Below are positions 16,229-25,320 of a DNA stretch of 64,000 nt, piece after piece; positions within the stretch are counted from its first letter, which is position 1; each line of letters opens with the position of its first letter. Below the pieces are notes generated by a model. The model had not been told where the DNA came from, did no database searches, and was given only the letters and a program-made list of their open reading frames with translations. This stretch comes from Myxococcales bacterium (GTDB lineage Bacteria > Myxococcota_A > Polyangia > Haliangiales > Haliangiaceae): assembly GCA_016706545.1 (NCBI GenBank), contig JADJJK010000075.1:1-64000 (forward strand), in the 5' to 3' direction. The translations under genes were made by a program, and so were the position numbers.

Positions 16229-18238
16229 TCAGGGTTTGCCTGGTCTCGGCAGCTCGCTCTCTATGGTGTCATCGGAAAAATCGTACTGGCGGACGCGTCC
16301 TGGCGGAGCCGATGCGTCCAGCTTGAACTCCACGCGGCGGTTTTGGGCCCTGCCCTGCTTGGTTCCATTGTCGACGATCGGGCGGGTCTCGCCGAAGCCC
16401 TCCGAGGACAGGCGCGCGGCTTCCAGCCCTCGCGCCACCAGGTAGCGCACCACCGCCGCGGCGCGGCGCCGTGACAGCTCCAGGTTGTAGGCGTCATCGC
16501 CCTGGCTATCGGTGTGGCCCTCGACGGAGATCTTGGAGATCTCCGGATGCGCCCGCAGCACCGTCGCCACGTTGTCGAGCAGCGGGAACGAGCGCGGCAA
16601 GATGCGGTCGCGATCGAGCTCGAAGTACACGATGTCGAGGATCTCCAGCTTGTCCTCGGCCAGCACCACGAGCTGCTTCTGCGCGCAGCCGCGGTTGGAC
16701 AGCGCGCCCTTGTCGTCGGGACAGTTGTCCAGCCGGTCCACCAGGCCGTCGCCGTCGCGGTCCGGATCTGGACAGCCGCGCGCCTCGGGGACACCGGCTT
16801 GCGTCGGGCAGCGATCGTCGAGATCCGCGAGCCCGTCGCCGTCGTTGTCGAGGTCCGGGCAGCCATCCTCGTCTTGCCAGCCATCGCGATCTTCCGGCGC
16901 CTCGGGGCACACGTCGGGGCCACTCGGGGTGTCCTCCACCAGGTCGCCGTCGCGGTCGGCCACGTCCGGGCAGCCGTCCTCGTCTTGCCAGCCGTTCTTG
17001 GCCTCGGCCTGGCGCGGGCACTGATCGGTGGCGTCGGCCACCCCATCGCCGTCGTCGTCGGGATCAGGCGCGCCGTCGTCGTCTTGCCAGCGATCGAGAT
17101 CTTCTGGATCCAGCGGCGCGCGGTCGACCAGATCCATCACGCCGTCGCCATCGTTGTCCGGATCAGGACAGCCGTCGCGGTCCTGCCAGCCGTCGCGGTC
17201 CTCCGCCTCGCCGGCGCAGGCGTCGCTCACGTCGTGTACGCCGTCGCCATCGCGGTCCGCGCCGCGAGCTTGCACGGCGCCAAAGCGCACCGCCAGCACC
17301 GCGCGCCAGTCCGGTGTGCCAAAGCCCCGGTTGAGCCCGGCTCCGCCGATGCCCGTGACCTGCAGCGGCCCGGCGCGCAAGGTCAGCCCCACCTGCGCCT
17401 CGGCGTGGTCCTGATTGTCGGCGGACAGCGGGCTCGCCGCGGCCGTGGCCCAGCTCAAGGCCGCGCTCGCCTCGGCCCGCCCGCCGAGCTGGCGACCCAG
17501 CGCCAGCACCCCGAAGAGTTCGTCGGTGACGCGCAGATCGAGGAGCGAGGCGTTGCGCCGCGCCCGATAGCCAAGGTTGCCGGCGCTCCGCCAGGCGCCG
17601 CGCGCGTGGGCCACCGCCAGCTCGGGCGCCAGCGACACGCCGCGCTCGCCTCGGTAGTCTGACTGGCCTGCGGTGGGCAACGTCAACGATGCCAGGACCG
17701 CGACGTCCACGCCGCGCGAGGGCTGCCGCAGCAGCGCGAGCTTGGACGCCACGCGCAGGTCGCCGAGCCCGGCGCCGCTGATGGACGCGAGCATGCCCTC
17801 CACTCCTGGCGCGATGTCGCCGCGGCTCTGTGCAAGGATGAGCGGCAGCTCGAGCCCCAGCTCGACGCGCTGCAAGGCATACGAACCCAGGAGCGCCGCG
17901 GTGGTGCGCTGCGCCACCAGCGCGGACAGCTCGGTGGAGTCGCCGTGCTCGTCGGTGCGCACCAGCACCAGCGGATCGTTGGCGGTCCCCATCCACAGGC
18001 CAGCGTCCCAGCTCCCGGGCTCCGGCACCCCCGCCCACTCCGCGCCCAGAAGGCCGGTGCGGGCGAACGTCCAGCGAAACCGCTCGATGGGGAAGTCGCG
18101 AGACTCCTGCACGGCTTGTGCGTGGGCGGCGGTGGCGCCGCTCGCCGCCAGCGCGACCCCGAGCGCCAGCGCTCGCCGCACGCGGGTCGGCGTCGAGCGT
18201 GGGCATCGTGACCAGGACAGGTACATGGAGAGGAGCAA
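16229..18238 (-). CDS. OmpA-family outer-membrane protein with thrombospondin type 3 repeats
   Basis: A 669-residue envelope protein. A signal peptide ends at AAHAQA (about residue 42), so translation may start later than the ATG used here. A beta-barrel-like region covers about residues 50-335. Then come TSP3 calcium-binding repeats (DRDGDGVHDVSDACAGEAED, DGWQDEDGCPD and DNDGDG types, about 340-525). Last is an OmpA peptidoglycan-binding domain with YFELDRDRILPRSF, ISVEGHTDSQGD, YNLELSRRRAAAV and GFGETRPI. It should link the outer membrane to peptidoglycan. The C-terminal tail of about 25 residues is not part of the domain. This architecture is common in Myxococcota. Confidence 0.88.
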   Translation of the reverse strand: MLLSMYLSWSRCPRSTPTRVRRALALGVALAASGATAAHAQAVQESRDFPIERFRWTFARTGLLGAEWAGVPEPGSWDAGLWMGTANDPLVLVRTDEHGDSTELSALVAQRTTAALLGSYALQRVELGLELPLILAQSRGDIAPGVEGMLASISGAGLGDLRVASKLALLRQPSRGVDVAVLASLTLPTAGQSDYRGERGVSLAPELAVAHARGAWRSAGNLGYRARRNASLLDLRVTDELFGVLALGRQLGGRAEASAALSWATAAASPLSADNQDHAEAQVGLTLRAGPLQVTGIGGAGLNRGFGTPDWRAVLAVRFGAVQARGADRDGDGVHDVSDACAGEAEDRDGWQDRDGCPDPDNDGDGVMDLVDRAPLDPEDLDRWQDDDGAPDPDDDGDGVADATDQCPRQAEAKNGWQDEDGCPDVADRDGDLVEDTPSGPDVCPEAPEDRDGWQDEDGCPDLDNDGDGLADLDDRCPTQAGVPEARGCPDPDRDGDGLVDRLDNCPDDKGALSNRGCAQKQLVVLAEDKLEILDIVYFELDRDRILPRSFPLLDNVATVLRAHPEISKISVEGHTDSQGDDAYNLELSRRRAAAVVRYLVARGLEAARLSSEGFGETRPIVDNGTKQGRAQNRRVEFKLDASAPPGRVRQYDFSDDTIESELPRPGKP

Positions 18239-18363
18239 GGACCGAGAAAGGTATCACGCGACCGGCGCCCTGGCGCAAGACGAGGCGTGTCGTGGCGGTG
18301 GTGCCGGGGCGCGCGAGGGCACGAGAGGACCCGCGAGGACGCTCTGCGACGCCCTGGCCGGCT

Positions 18364-19053
18364 TCAGAACCGCGCCGCAAAGCCGGCCATCGCGCCACCA
18401 TCGACGGAGGGGGCGAGATACGGCCGCACCTGGCTGACGCGGAGCGTTGGCGCAAAGCCCAGGCGTTGCCTGAGCGAGCGGACCCGGCGGTTGTGCGCGG
18501 GCGGTACGGAAAAGACATCCACCAGCTCCCAGACCCGGAACACCGTGAGGCCGATCGCGCCGGCCATCATGAGGTTCACGGCGCCGCGATCATCGCAGTC
18601 CGACCCTCCGTCGTTGGAGCCACCGTCAAAGCAGCCGAGCGCTCGCGCGAGCCCTGCCACCACCACCGCCGCGGAGACCGACTCGCCTAGGGTGAAGATC
18701 CAGCCGGTGTCGTGCCAGCGGCCCTGGACCGCCTGCCCCATGCCAAAGCCAAACAACACCGAGGTGACCGCGCCGCCGTAGTACTCGCCATCCGAGATCT
18801 CACCGCGCAAGAGCAGGCGATGATCCTCCGCGGTCAAGGTCGTGGTGACCGGATAGTAGCCCGCGGCGCCGGGCACCACGCACGAGGTGCAGCTCCCCGC
18901 GGGCGGCGGCGCGAGGTAGGGTTGCGGCTGGCCCGGCGCTGGGGCCCACCCTGGGGGCGGCGCTGACGGCTGGGCGCCGGGTTGCGCTTGCGCACCTGCG
19001 GCCCACAGCAGCACAGACATCGCGACGATCGTGGCAGAGAAGAGAACACGCAT
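18364..19053 (-). CDS. Secreted or envelope protein of unknown function
   Basis: A 229-residue protein with a clear signal peptide (MRVLFSATIVAMSVLLWAAGAQA), a Pro/Gln-rich stretch to about residue 55, a pair of cysteines (SCTSC), then hydrophobic Gly-rich segments (GGAVTSVLFGFGMGQAV, LGESVSAAVVVAGLARAL, LMMAGAIGLTVFRVWELVDVF) that could be membrane helices. The start at 19,053 is supported by GGAGG eight bases upstream and by the signal peptide. The C terminus (VRPYLAPSVDGGAMAGFAARF) resembles the last strand of an outer-membrane protein, ending in Phe. I do not recognise the family. Confidence 0.7.
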   Translation of the reverse strand: MRVLFSATIVAMSVLLWAAGAQAQPGAQPSAPPPGWAPAPGQPQPYLAPPPAGSCTSCVVPGAAGYYPVTTTLTAEDHRLLLRGEISDGEYYGGAVTSVLFGFGMGQAVQGRWHDTGWIFTLGESVSAAVVVAGLARALGCFDGGSNDGGSDCDDRGAVNLMMAGAIGLTVFRVWELVDVFSVPPAHNRRVRSLRQRLGFAPTLRVSQVRPYLAPSVDGGAMAGFAARF

Positions 19054-19134
19054 GGAGGGCCTCCGGAACGGCGACGGCTCGCGCCATCGCCCCTTGAGGG
19101 CATCACACGGCCGTGACGCTGGCAATGGCAATGG

Positions 19135-19162
19135 CGCGGTCACGACCGCGGCTGTGACCGCG
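19135..19162. promoter_or_regulatory. Inverted repeat CGCGGTCAC / GTGACCGCG, candidate operator
   Basis: A perfect 9-bp inverted repeat with a 10-bp spacer sits in the 204-bp gap between two divergent genes (starts at 19,053 and 19,258). The half-site spacing of about 19 bp centre to centre would suit a dimeric regulator on one face of the DNA. No regulator gene is adjacent. Confidence 0.4.
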
Positions 19163-19219
19163 GTCGCGGGGGGCGGCACGGATGGCCCCGGCGCGGGGTG
19201 TTGCTGCGCGCCCGACGGC

Positions 19220-19249
19220 TTGGACAGAGGATGCCCGCTTGAGTAAATA
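19220..19249 (+). promoter_or_regulatory. Sigma-70-like promoter just before a start codon
   Basis: TTGGAC (19,220-19,225) and TAAATA (19,244-19,249) are separated by 18 bases. The expected transcription start would fall within a few bases of the ATG at 19,258, so the mRNA would be nearly leaderless. This fits the absence of a Shine-Dalgarno sequence before that start. Confidence 0.45.
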
Positions 19250-19257
19250 TCGCGCCC

Positions 19258-19635
19258 ATGAAGCACGTTCGCTGGGCAGTGGTTCTGGCTGGGCTACTCG
19301 GTTGCGGCTCTCCGCAGATCGTGGACAACGAGGTGACGATGCGCGAGCGGGCGAGGCTGGCCGCCGAGAGCAGCGGCTCAATCGGCTGCCCACAAGGCGA
19401 GATCGAGATCCGGAACGTCAGCGGAGAACGCGCGCGGTACTGGACCTGGGAGGCGGTGTGTCGCGGCCACGTCTATCAGTGCAGCAAGTCAACCAGCTCG
19501 ACCAGCCGCTGCGCGGAGCCGCCGCCCGTTGCGCCGATTGCGCCCGCTGCGCCGGTCGCGCCCATTGCGCCCGTTGCGCCGGTTGCGCCGGTCGCGCCCG
19601 TTGCGCCCGTTGCGCCCGTTGCGCCCGCTGGCTGA
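19258..19635 (+). CDS. Small lipoprotein with a Pro-Val-Ala tail
   Basis: A 125-residue exported lipoprotein: lipobox LAGLLGC (about residues 10-16), a compact domain with GCPQGEIEIRNVSGER and TWEAVCRGHVYQC (cysteines probably paired in the periplasm), and a C-terminal tail of repeated PVAP/PIAP of about 35 residues. The tail is encoded by a 9-bp tandem repeat (GTTGCGCCC type) and could span cell-wall or periplasmic space. I recognise the general style from myxobacterial lipoproteins but not the family. The 135 bases between it and the export operon contain no other gene. Confidence 0.62.
   Translation: MKHVRWAVVLAGLLGCGSPQIVDNEVTMRERARLAAESSGSIGCPQGEIEIRNVSGERARYWTWEAVCRGHVYQCSKSTSSTSRCAEPPPVAPIAPAAPVAPIAPVAPVAPVAPVAPVAPVAPAG
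19526..19631. repeat. In-frame 9-bp tandem repeat (VAP tail)
   Basis: Imperfect units of GTTGCGCCC, GTCGCGCCC and ATTGCGCCC encode the PVAP-rich tail of the small lipoprotein. Copy number changes here would alter tail length without breaking the frame. Confidence 0.7.
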
Positions 19636-19770
19636 GCCCCGCGCGAAACCGAGCTTTTTCGACGATTCGGACAAGCGCGCGGCGGTGGCCTTGCTGGATG
19701 AGCCACGTTCGTTCGCAGATACGGGGCTCGCTGCCCGCTTGTTGACGCTTGGCTGCTATACCGAGGCGAG

Positions 19771-21015
19771 ATGAAGATGCCCCGCTTGCGCCACGCTCGT
19801 CGATGGATCTTGCTGCTGGGCGCCGCTTTGGCCGTAGCCTTGTTCTTCTTCCTGCGCGCCGCGCGCCCAACCGTGGTCACCGTGGAGCCGGTGGCGAGAG
19901 GACGAGCGCTGGAGGCGGTTTATGCGACCGGCACCGTCGAGCCGATCGAGCGAGTGGCGATCAAGGCGCGGCTGTCGGACCACGTGCAGCGCGTCCTGGT
20001 GAAGGAGGGAGAGGCGATCCAAGCTGGCCAGCTCCTGGCGCAGATCGAGACCCCCATCCGACGCTACGCGCTGACCCAGACCCAGGCGCAGCTCGCCAAG
20101 GCGCGGCAGCAGGCGGGCGCCCGCTCGCCGCAGCTCGCCAACCTGGATGCGCAGGCGCGCGCGCTGGGCTCGCAGCTCGCGCTGGCCAAGCTGGACCTGG
20201 CGCGCAGCGAGCAGCTCTTCGCTCGCACCGCCATCACCCAGCAGGAGCTGGACAGCGCGCGCTATCGCGTGACCCAGCTAGAGGCGCAGACCCAGGCCGC
20301 GGAGGCGCAGCTCGCGTCCGCGCGGCTGGAGCTGGGCTCCACCGCCACGCAGCTAGCGGTGCAGGTGAAGTCGCTGGCCGCGGAGGCGGATGAGGGCGCG
20401 GTGACCTCGCCGCTGGCGGGCGTGGTGCTGCTGCGTGAGGTGGAGCCGGGCGAGGTGGTGGCGCAGAACCAGACGCTGTTCCAGATCGCGGACATCTCCA
20501 CCCTCATCGTGGAGCTCAAGGTGGACGAGGCGGACATCGCGCGCGTGCGCGACGGCCGCGAGCTGCCCGCGCGCGAGGCGGCGGCCGGCCCCGGCGAGCC
20601 GGCGGCCGCCTCCAAGGTCGCGCTGTCGTTCTTCGCCTTCCCCGGCCGCGCCTTCTCCGGCACCGTGGCGGAGATCTTGCCGGAGCCGGACCGGCAGCGC
20701 CGCTCGTACACGGTCAAGGTGCGGCTGGACGAGCCCATCCCCGGCCTGCGCGTGGGCATGACCGCGGAGGCCAACCTCATCGTCGCGCGCAAGGAGCAGG
20801 CCCTGCTGTTGCCGGCGGAGTCGCTCGACGGCGGCTTCGCCTGGTTCGCCGAGAACGGGCGCGCGGTGCGCCGCCAGGTGGTGGTGGGCATCCGCGATCT
20901 GACCCGGGTGGAGCTGCTCTCCGGCGCGTCCGAGGGCGCGCTGGCCATCACCGACGCGGCGGCGCAGAAGCTCCGCGCCGGCGCCAAGGTCTCGCCGCAG
21001 CGGCGCGCGCCATGA
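19771..21015 (+). CDS. Periplasmic adaptor (HlyD/MacA-like) of an ABC export system
   Basis: A 414-residue membrane-fusion protein with one N-terminal membrane anchor (WILLLGAALAVALFFFLRA), a biotinyl-lipoyl-like half (VQRVLVKEGEAIQAGQLLAQIE), a coiled-coil hairpin with Gln/Ala-rich helices (about 95-215), the second lipoyl half (SPLAGVVLLREVEPGEVVA) and a beta-barrel/C-terminal domain. It would link the inner-membrane permease to an outer-membrane channel or pass on substrate, as MacA does. It is the first gene of a three-gene operon; its stop overlaps the permease start by four bases. A second possible start (ATG) lies two codons in. Confidence 0.87.
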   Translation: MKMPRLRHARRWILLLGAALAVALFFFLRAARPTVVTVEPVARGRALEAVYATGTVEPIERVAIKARLSDHVQRVLVKEGEAIQAGQLLAQIETPIRRYALTQTQAQLAKARQQAGARSPQLANLDAQARALGSQLALAKLDLARSEQLFARTAITQQELDSARYRVTQLEAQTQAAEAQLASARLELGSTATQLAVQVKSLAAEADEGAVTSPLAGVVLLREVEPGEVVAQNQTLFQIADISTLIVELKVDEADIARVRDGRELPAREAAAGPGEPAAASKVALSFFAFPGRAFSGTVAEILPEPDRQRRSYTVKVRLDEPIPGLRVGMTAEANLIVARKEQALLLPAESLDGGFAWFAENGRAVRRQVVVGIRDLTRVELLSGASEGALAITDAAAQKLRAGAKVSPQRRAP

Positions 21016-22292
21016 GGGCCCAGCTATTCATCGCCTGGCGCCAGCTCTGGCACCGCAAGCTGCTCAACGGCATCGCCGTGCTGGGCGTGATGCTCGGCGT
21101 GCTGACCCTGGTGGCCATGACCGGCATCATGCGCGGCTTCCAGACCAAGTTCCTCGATACGATCTTGCAGATCAGCCCGCACGTCATCGTGTTCGATACC
21201 CGGCTGGGCGAGACCCGCGCCATCGTCGACCTCCTGCTCGACGAGCCCGCGCCCGCCGCCGGCAGCGTCGCCGCGCCGCGCCTGACCCACGTCGTGCGGC
21301 AGACCTCCACCGACCGGCAGAGCCGCATCGTGCGCCCGCGCGAGACGGTGGCCGCCATCGCCAGCCTCGGCGGGGTGGCCGCCGTGTCCCCGCTGGTGGT
21401 GGGCAACGCGGTGGCGAGCTCCGGCGCCAAGGAGCTGCCGGTGGAGCTGCGCGGCATCGATCCGGTGGTCCAGGACAAGGTCACCCCGCTGCGCGACCGC
21501 GTGGTGGCCGGCTCGTTCTCGGATCTGGGCGGCGCGGTGGACGGCGCCATCGTCGGCGCCGGGCTCGCGGACCTGCTCGGCGTGCATGTCGGCGACAACC
21601 TGACCTGCGCCTCCGGCCGCGGCCAGCGCGTGATCTTGCGCGTGGTCGCCACCTTCGAGACCGGCGTGGCCGCGCTCGACAAGGGCCGCATCTACGTCCC
21701 GACCCGGCTGGCGCAGACCGTGCTGGGCCGCGGCGACGCCATCGATCGCATCGAGCTGCGCCTGACCCGCCCCGATGACGCGCCCGCGGTGGCGGCGCGG
21801 CTGGAGGCGCTCTTTGGCTACAACGCGGAGAGCTGGCAGGAGACCAACGCCAGCATCCTGGGCGTGTTCGATCAGCAGAACATGATCACCGGCCTCATCA
21901 TCGGCGCGGTGCTGCTGGTGGGCGGCTTTGGCATCCTGTCCATCCAGGTCATGATCGTGCTGGAGAAGCGCAGGGACATCGCCCTGCTCAAGGCCGTGGG
22001 CTACTCCTCGCGCAACGTGCTCTCGATCTTCCTGTTGCAGGGCGCCACCGTCGCGGTGTTCGGGGCCGCGCTGGGCGCCGGCCTGGGCCACCTGGCGCTG
22101 AACTTCATGCGCACGATCAAGAGCGCCTCCGGCATGGGGTACTCCAAGCCCTCCACCTTCGCCATCTACGAGCGGCCCCTGGTTTACGTCCTCGCCTTCT
22201 CCTTCGCTGTGGGCATCGGCCTGCTCGCCAGCTTCGTGCCGGCCTGGCGCGCCTCCCGCGTCGAGCCGGTGGACGTCCTGAGGGGCTCATGA
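21012..22292 (+). CDS. FtsX/MacB/LolC-type ABC transporter permease
   Basis: A 426-residue permease with the family layout: an N-terminal membrane helix (LNGIAVLGVMLGVLTLVAMTG), a large periplasmic domain (about 45-285), and three C-terminal helices (LIIGAVLLVGGFGILSIQVM, the segment around FLLQGATVAVFGAALGAG and LVYVLAFSFAVGIGLLASFV). EKRRDIALLKAVGYSSRNVL is the typical cytoplasmic coupling loop, and the C terminus has the conserved PAWRASRVEPVDVLRGS. Such permeases export or extract lipoproteins, peptides or antibiotics rather than move solutes across a channel. The start overlaps the adaptor stop (ATGA) and the stop overlaps the ATPase start (ATGA). Confidence 0.9.
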   Translation: MRAQLFIAWRQLWHRKLLNGIAVLGVMLGVLTLVAMTGIMRGFQTKFLDTILQISPHVIVFDTRLGETRAIVDLLLDEPAPAAGSVAAPRLTHVVRQTSTDRQSRIVRPRETVAAIASLGGVAAVSPLVVGNAVASSGAKELPVELRGIDPVVQDKVTPLRDRVVAGSFSDLGGAVDGAIVGAGLADLLGVHVGDNLTCASGRGQRVILRVVATFETGVAALDKGRIYVPTRLAQTVLGRGDAIDRIELRLTRPDDAPAVAARLEALFGYNAESWQETNASILGVFDQQNMITGLIIGAVLLVGGFGILSIQVMIVLEKRRDIALLKAVGYSSRNVLSIFLLQGATVAVFGAALGAGLGHLALNFMRTIKSASGMGYSKPSTFAIYERPLVYVLAFSFAVGIGLLASFVPAWRASRVEPVDVLRGS

Positions 22293-23065
22293 GCGCTGCG
22301 CCGCCGAGCGCCGGCGCTGGTTCTGGCGCCAGCGCTGCCGCTGCCCCGGGGGCCACCCCAGCTACCGCCCCCGCGGGCCCGGCGCTGGAGGTGCGCAAGC
22401 TGGTGCGTGAGCTGGGCGCCGGCGACATGCGCACCCGCATCTTGCACGAGCTGGAGCTGTCGATCCCGTACGGCGAGCTGGTGGCCATCACCGGCGCCAG
22501 CGGCTCCGGCAAGTCCACGCTGCTCTACCTGCTGGGCGCCCTGGATCGCCCCACCTCCGGCGAGGTCTTCATCGAGGGCCAGGCCACCTCCTCGCTGGAC
22601 GACCTGGCCCGCGGCAAGCTGCGCGCCGAGCGCCTGGGCTTCGTCTTCCAGTTTCACTTTCTCCTGCCGGAGCTGACCGCGGTGGAGAACGTGATGGTGC
22701 CCATGCTGCGCCGCAAGGACCTCTCCGCTGGGGACGCCCGCCAGCGCGCCGAGGCGGCCATGCAGTCCCTGGGCATCTCCGAGCTCTTGTCCCGCCGCCC
22801 CACCCAGCTCTCCGGCGGCCAGCAGCAGCGCGTGTCCATCGCCCGCGCCATCGCCCACGGCCCGCGCATCCTCCTGGCCGACGAGCCCACCGGCAACCTG
22901 GACAGCGCCGCCGGCGAGGCCGTGATCGCGCTGTTCACCCGCTTCGTCGAGCAAGACGGCATGACCGTGGTCATGGTCACCCACGAGCCCACCTTCGCCG
23001 CGCGCGCCCACCGCGAGATCCGCCTGCGCGACGGCCACATCGTCGAGACCATCAACCGGCGGTAG
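22289..23065 (+). CDS. ABC transporter ATPase (LolD/MacB-type)
   Basis: A 258-residue ATP-binding subunit with Walker A GASGSGKST, Q-loop VFQFHFLLPELTAVENV, signature LSGGQQQRVSIARA, Walker B ILLADEPTGNLD and the H-loop VTHEP. The first 35 residues are Ala/Gly/Ser/Pro-rich and not part of the fold. It powers the permease encoded directly upstream. The last gene of the operon, it ends inside the remnant of another frame on the opposite strand and next to the second HNH unit. Confidence 0.92.
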   Translation: MSAAPPSAGAGSGASAAAAPGATPATAPAGPALEVRKLVRELGAGDMRTRILHELELSIPYGELVAITGASGSGKSTLLYLLGALDRPTSGEVFIEGQATSSLDDLARGKLRAERLGFVFQFHFLLPELTAVENVMVPMLRRKDLSAGDARQRAEAAMQSLGISELLSRRPTQLSGGQQQRVSIARAIAHGPRILLADEPTGNLDSAAGEAVIALFTRFVEQDGMTVVMVTHEPTFAARAHREIRLRDGHIVETINRR

Positions 23066-23237
23066 GGTCCGTGGCCGATTGAACGGCTGCATCGGCTGCC
23101 TCAGCGAGGTACTCGAACAGGTCGCCGCGCCGGAAGGTAGCGGACAGCCGGGCCAGGCTCACCGGCTCCTGGCCGTAGAGCTTCTCGAGCGCCGCCTCGA
23201 GGATGCGGATCGCGAGCGCCAGATACTGGCGCCAGCT
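23052..23237 (-). pseudogene. C-terminal fragment of an unknown gene, cut at the edge of the HNH unit
   Basis: A minus-strand frame encodes about 60 residues with good protein character (WRQYLALAIRILEAALEKLY, then ARLSATFRRGDLFEYLAEAA) and ends at a TGA at 23,052-23,054. It has no plausible start: its upstream side runs into the end of the second HNH copy at about 23,236. This is what would be left if the HNH unit had landed in, or recombined into, an older gene. It overlaps the last codons of the ABC ATPase on the other strand. It could still be a chance frame. Confidence 0.35.
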
Positions 23238-25081
23238 ACGACCGGCGCTGCGATGGGCGCGGCGATGGGCGCTGGGACGGGTGCTGCAGGTGGTCCGGCA
23301 AGGGGCGGCCGACGGAGAGCGGGTCGACGCCGGTAGCTTCCATTTCCGACAGGACCCAGCGCTCGATGGCGCTGTGGCGGTCGAGGTCGTCCCACAGGCC
23401 GCGCAGCGGGAGGCCGTCGGGGTCGAGCGGGGGATCGGCGAGAGATGAGGGTGGCGAGGGTGGTGAGGGTGGCGAGGGTGTGCGGGGGAACGCGGGTGGC
23501 GGGGATGCTGGTGGTGCTGCCGTGTGTGGCGCGGTGGAGGCGGAAGGTGCGGGGGCCGTTGCAGCGTCGGCGCGGCGCTGGATGCGCGTGATCGTGGCAG
23601 CGGCGTCCCAGCTATCCACGCGCTCGCCTCGCCAGCGGCACTGGCCGGTGGTCGAGGTCAGCGGCACGGCGGCGTTGGCGGCGCGCACGGCATGGATCGC
23701 CGGCCAGCCAAGCAGCGGCGGCGCGGGGCGCGGCGGCAGCGGGACGACGGCGCGGCCCTGCGGATCTTCGAACGCGAGCGCGCCGGTGGCGGACTGCGTG
23801 ATGCGATAGCCGCGCTCGTGGACGTAGGCGTGGTGGAGCGAGCAGAGCAGCGCGAGGTTGGGCAGGCTGGTCTCGCCGCCGTCGGCCCAGTGCTGCAGGT
23901 GGTGGCCCTCGAGGAAGAGGCGGTGATCGCAGCCGGGGAAGCGGCAGGTGCGATCGCGCAGGAGGAGCGCGCGCTTGAGGGCGGCGGGGATGGTGCGGGT
24001 CTTGCGGCAGACGGAGAGGGGCTCGGCGGTGTCGATGAAGGCGCCGGCCCCGAAGGTGGCCCCGATGTTGGCAACGACCAGGCCGCAGTCGCAGGCCAGG
24101 CGGCGAGTGGCTTGCGGAGAGAGCGCAACGTCTGTCTCGACGGTGAGGGCCACCGGCAGCGAGGCGCCGCGATCGGTGAAGGAGACGGGCGCGAGGATCG
24201 GCGGTGGCGGAGATGGTGGCGGTGGCGGAGTCGGCGGTGTTGGTGGTGCAAGAGGACTGCTGCAGCAGCGCCACGGGCACGGTGACGATCAACTCGACGG
24301 GAGAACGCTCGGCGCTGCACCTCGTGCGTAGCCGTGGACCAGGGCCATCAGGCCATCTGCGCGGTTGTACGGGCGGCGCACAGTGGTGGTGGTGATGCTC
24401 CGCGTCTCCGCGGAAACGCCCACCGCTCGCTCGGCAGGTGCTGGCGCTTCCGCGGAAACGTCTCGCTGCAGGTGCTGGCGCTTCCGCGGCAGCAACCTCC
24501 GCGGATCCGCCGGCTCGCGTGCAGTCCACCGCGGCTTGCTGCAACACTTGCAAGAGCAGCGCGGCCTCGTCGGGGCGCAGGCAGGCCTTGACGCACACCA
24601 TGCCCGAGGCCGTCGTGGTGTGCGCCACGTAGCGCTCGCTGTCGTGTGGGCGCGCGGCCTTGCTCGCAGCGTCGGCACCGAGCACGCCGACCTTGCGGCA
24701 CACGGTCTCGAGCTGGCTGGCGGTGCAGTGCTGCGCGTAGCCAAGGAGCACCGCCTCGGTGGCGGCGGTGGCCACGCGCGTGATGGCACGAGTCTTGGAA
24801 TAGGAGATCTGCCCGGCAGACAGCGCCTCTGATACTTGAGGTAAGGTGTGTAGTGCTCTGGCCACTCGAAGATGCTCGCGCGCAGTGCCAAGGTCCCAAC
24901 CCACGCGCCAGCTCAGCCAGTGCGCGCAGGTGCCAAAGCCCTGGCGGTACCAGCCGCCGGCGGCGTCGAACGTCCGCAGGTCAGCGAGCAAGCGATGCAT
25001 GGCGGCGTCCAGGTGGACCGCTTGCTCGGCGATGTGTTCGCCGAGAGCTTGAACTTCCTCAACGGAAAGTGGCTCGCGCAT
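23236..25081 (-). pseudogene. Second DUF222-HNH endonuclease copy, frameshifted
   Basis: This is closely similar to the HNH gene at 174-1943 over its full length. The N-terminal part starts at MREPLSVEEVQALGEH (ATG 25,079-25,081). At about 24,196 five bases present in copy 1 (GCTAC) are missing, which moves the rest, including an intact HNH motif (CRFPGCDHRLFLEGHHLQHW), into another frame. The N-terminal frame then reads through to a stop near 23,612. The linker also carries extra CCGCGG palindromes. The gene is probably dead unless the change is a sequencing error. Without the lesion the product would be about 610 residues. Confidence 0.8.
24406..24505. repeat. CCGCGG palindromes inside the second HNH copy
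   Basis: Four CCGCGG cores (24,408, 24,450, 24,484 and 24,499) lie in the linker region of the frameshifted HNH gene, against three in copy 1. The spacing and flanks differ from copy 1, so this is the fastest-changing part of the unit. Confidence 0.7.
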
Positions 25082-25280
25082 GCGTTCTTGTAGCACGCTG
25101 ATTTTCGGCGCTGGATTCGCGCTTAGCGTGCCTCTGGTGCCGCGGAAGCGCGGGGGGCGAGATTCTTCGCGGGGTGCGAAGGTCAATGGGGGATGCAGCG
25201 CCCGCAGGGGCCGCTGGTGGAGAGAATGCGGAGGGTTGGCGGCAAGGCGGGTGCGCTGACGCGGGAGGTGTCAAGAGGAA

Positions 25281-25320
25281 TGTTGGTATTTGGATGGATA
25301 TTGGATAAAAGATCTGGAGT
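25281..25320 (-). promoter_or_regulatory. AT-rich island of HNH copy 2
   Basis: The counterpart of the island at 2129-2170, with the words GATATTGGATA and AAGATCT kept. Conservation in both copies while neighbouring bases differ argues for function, most simply a promoter for the HNH gene. Confidence 0.28.
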
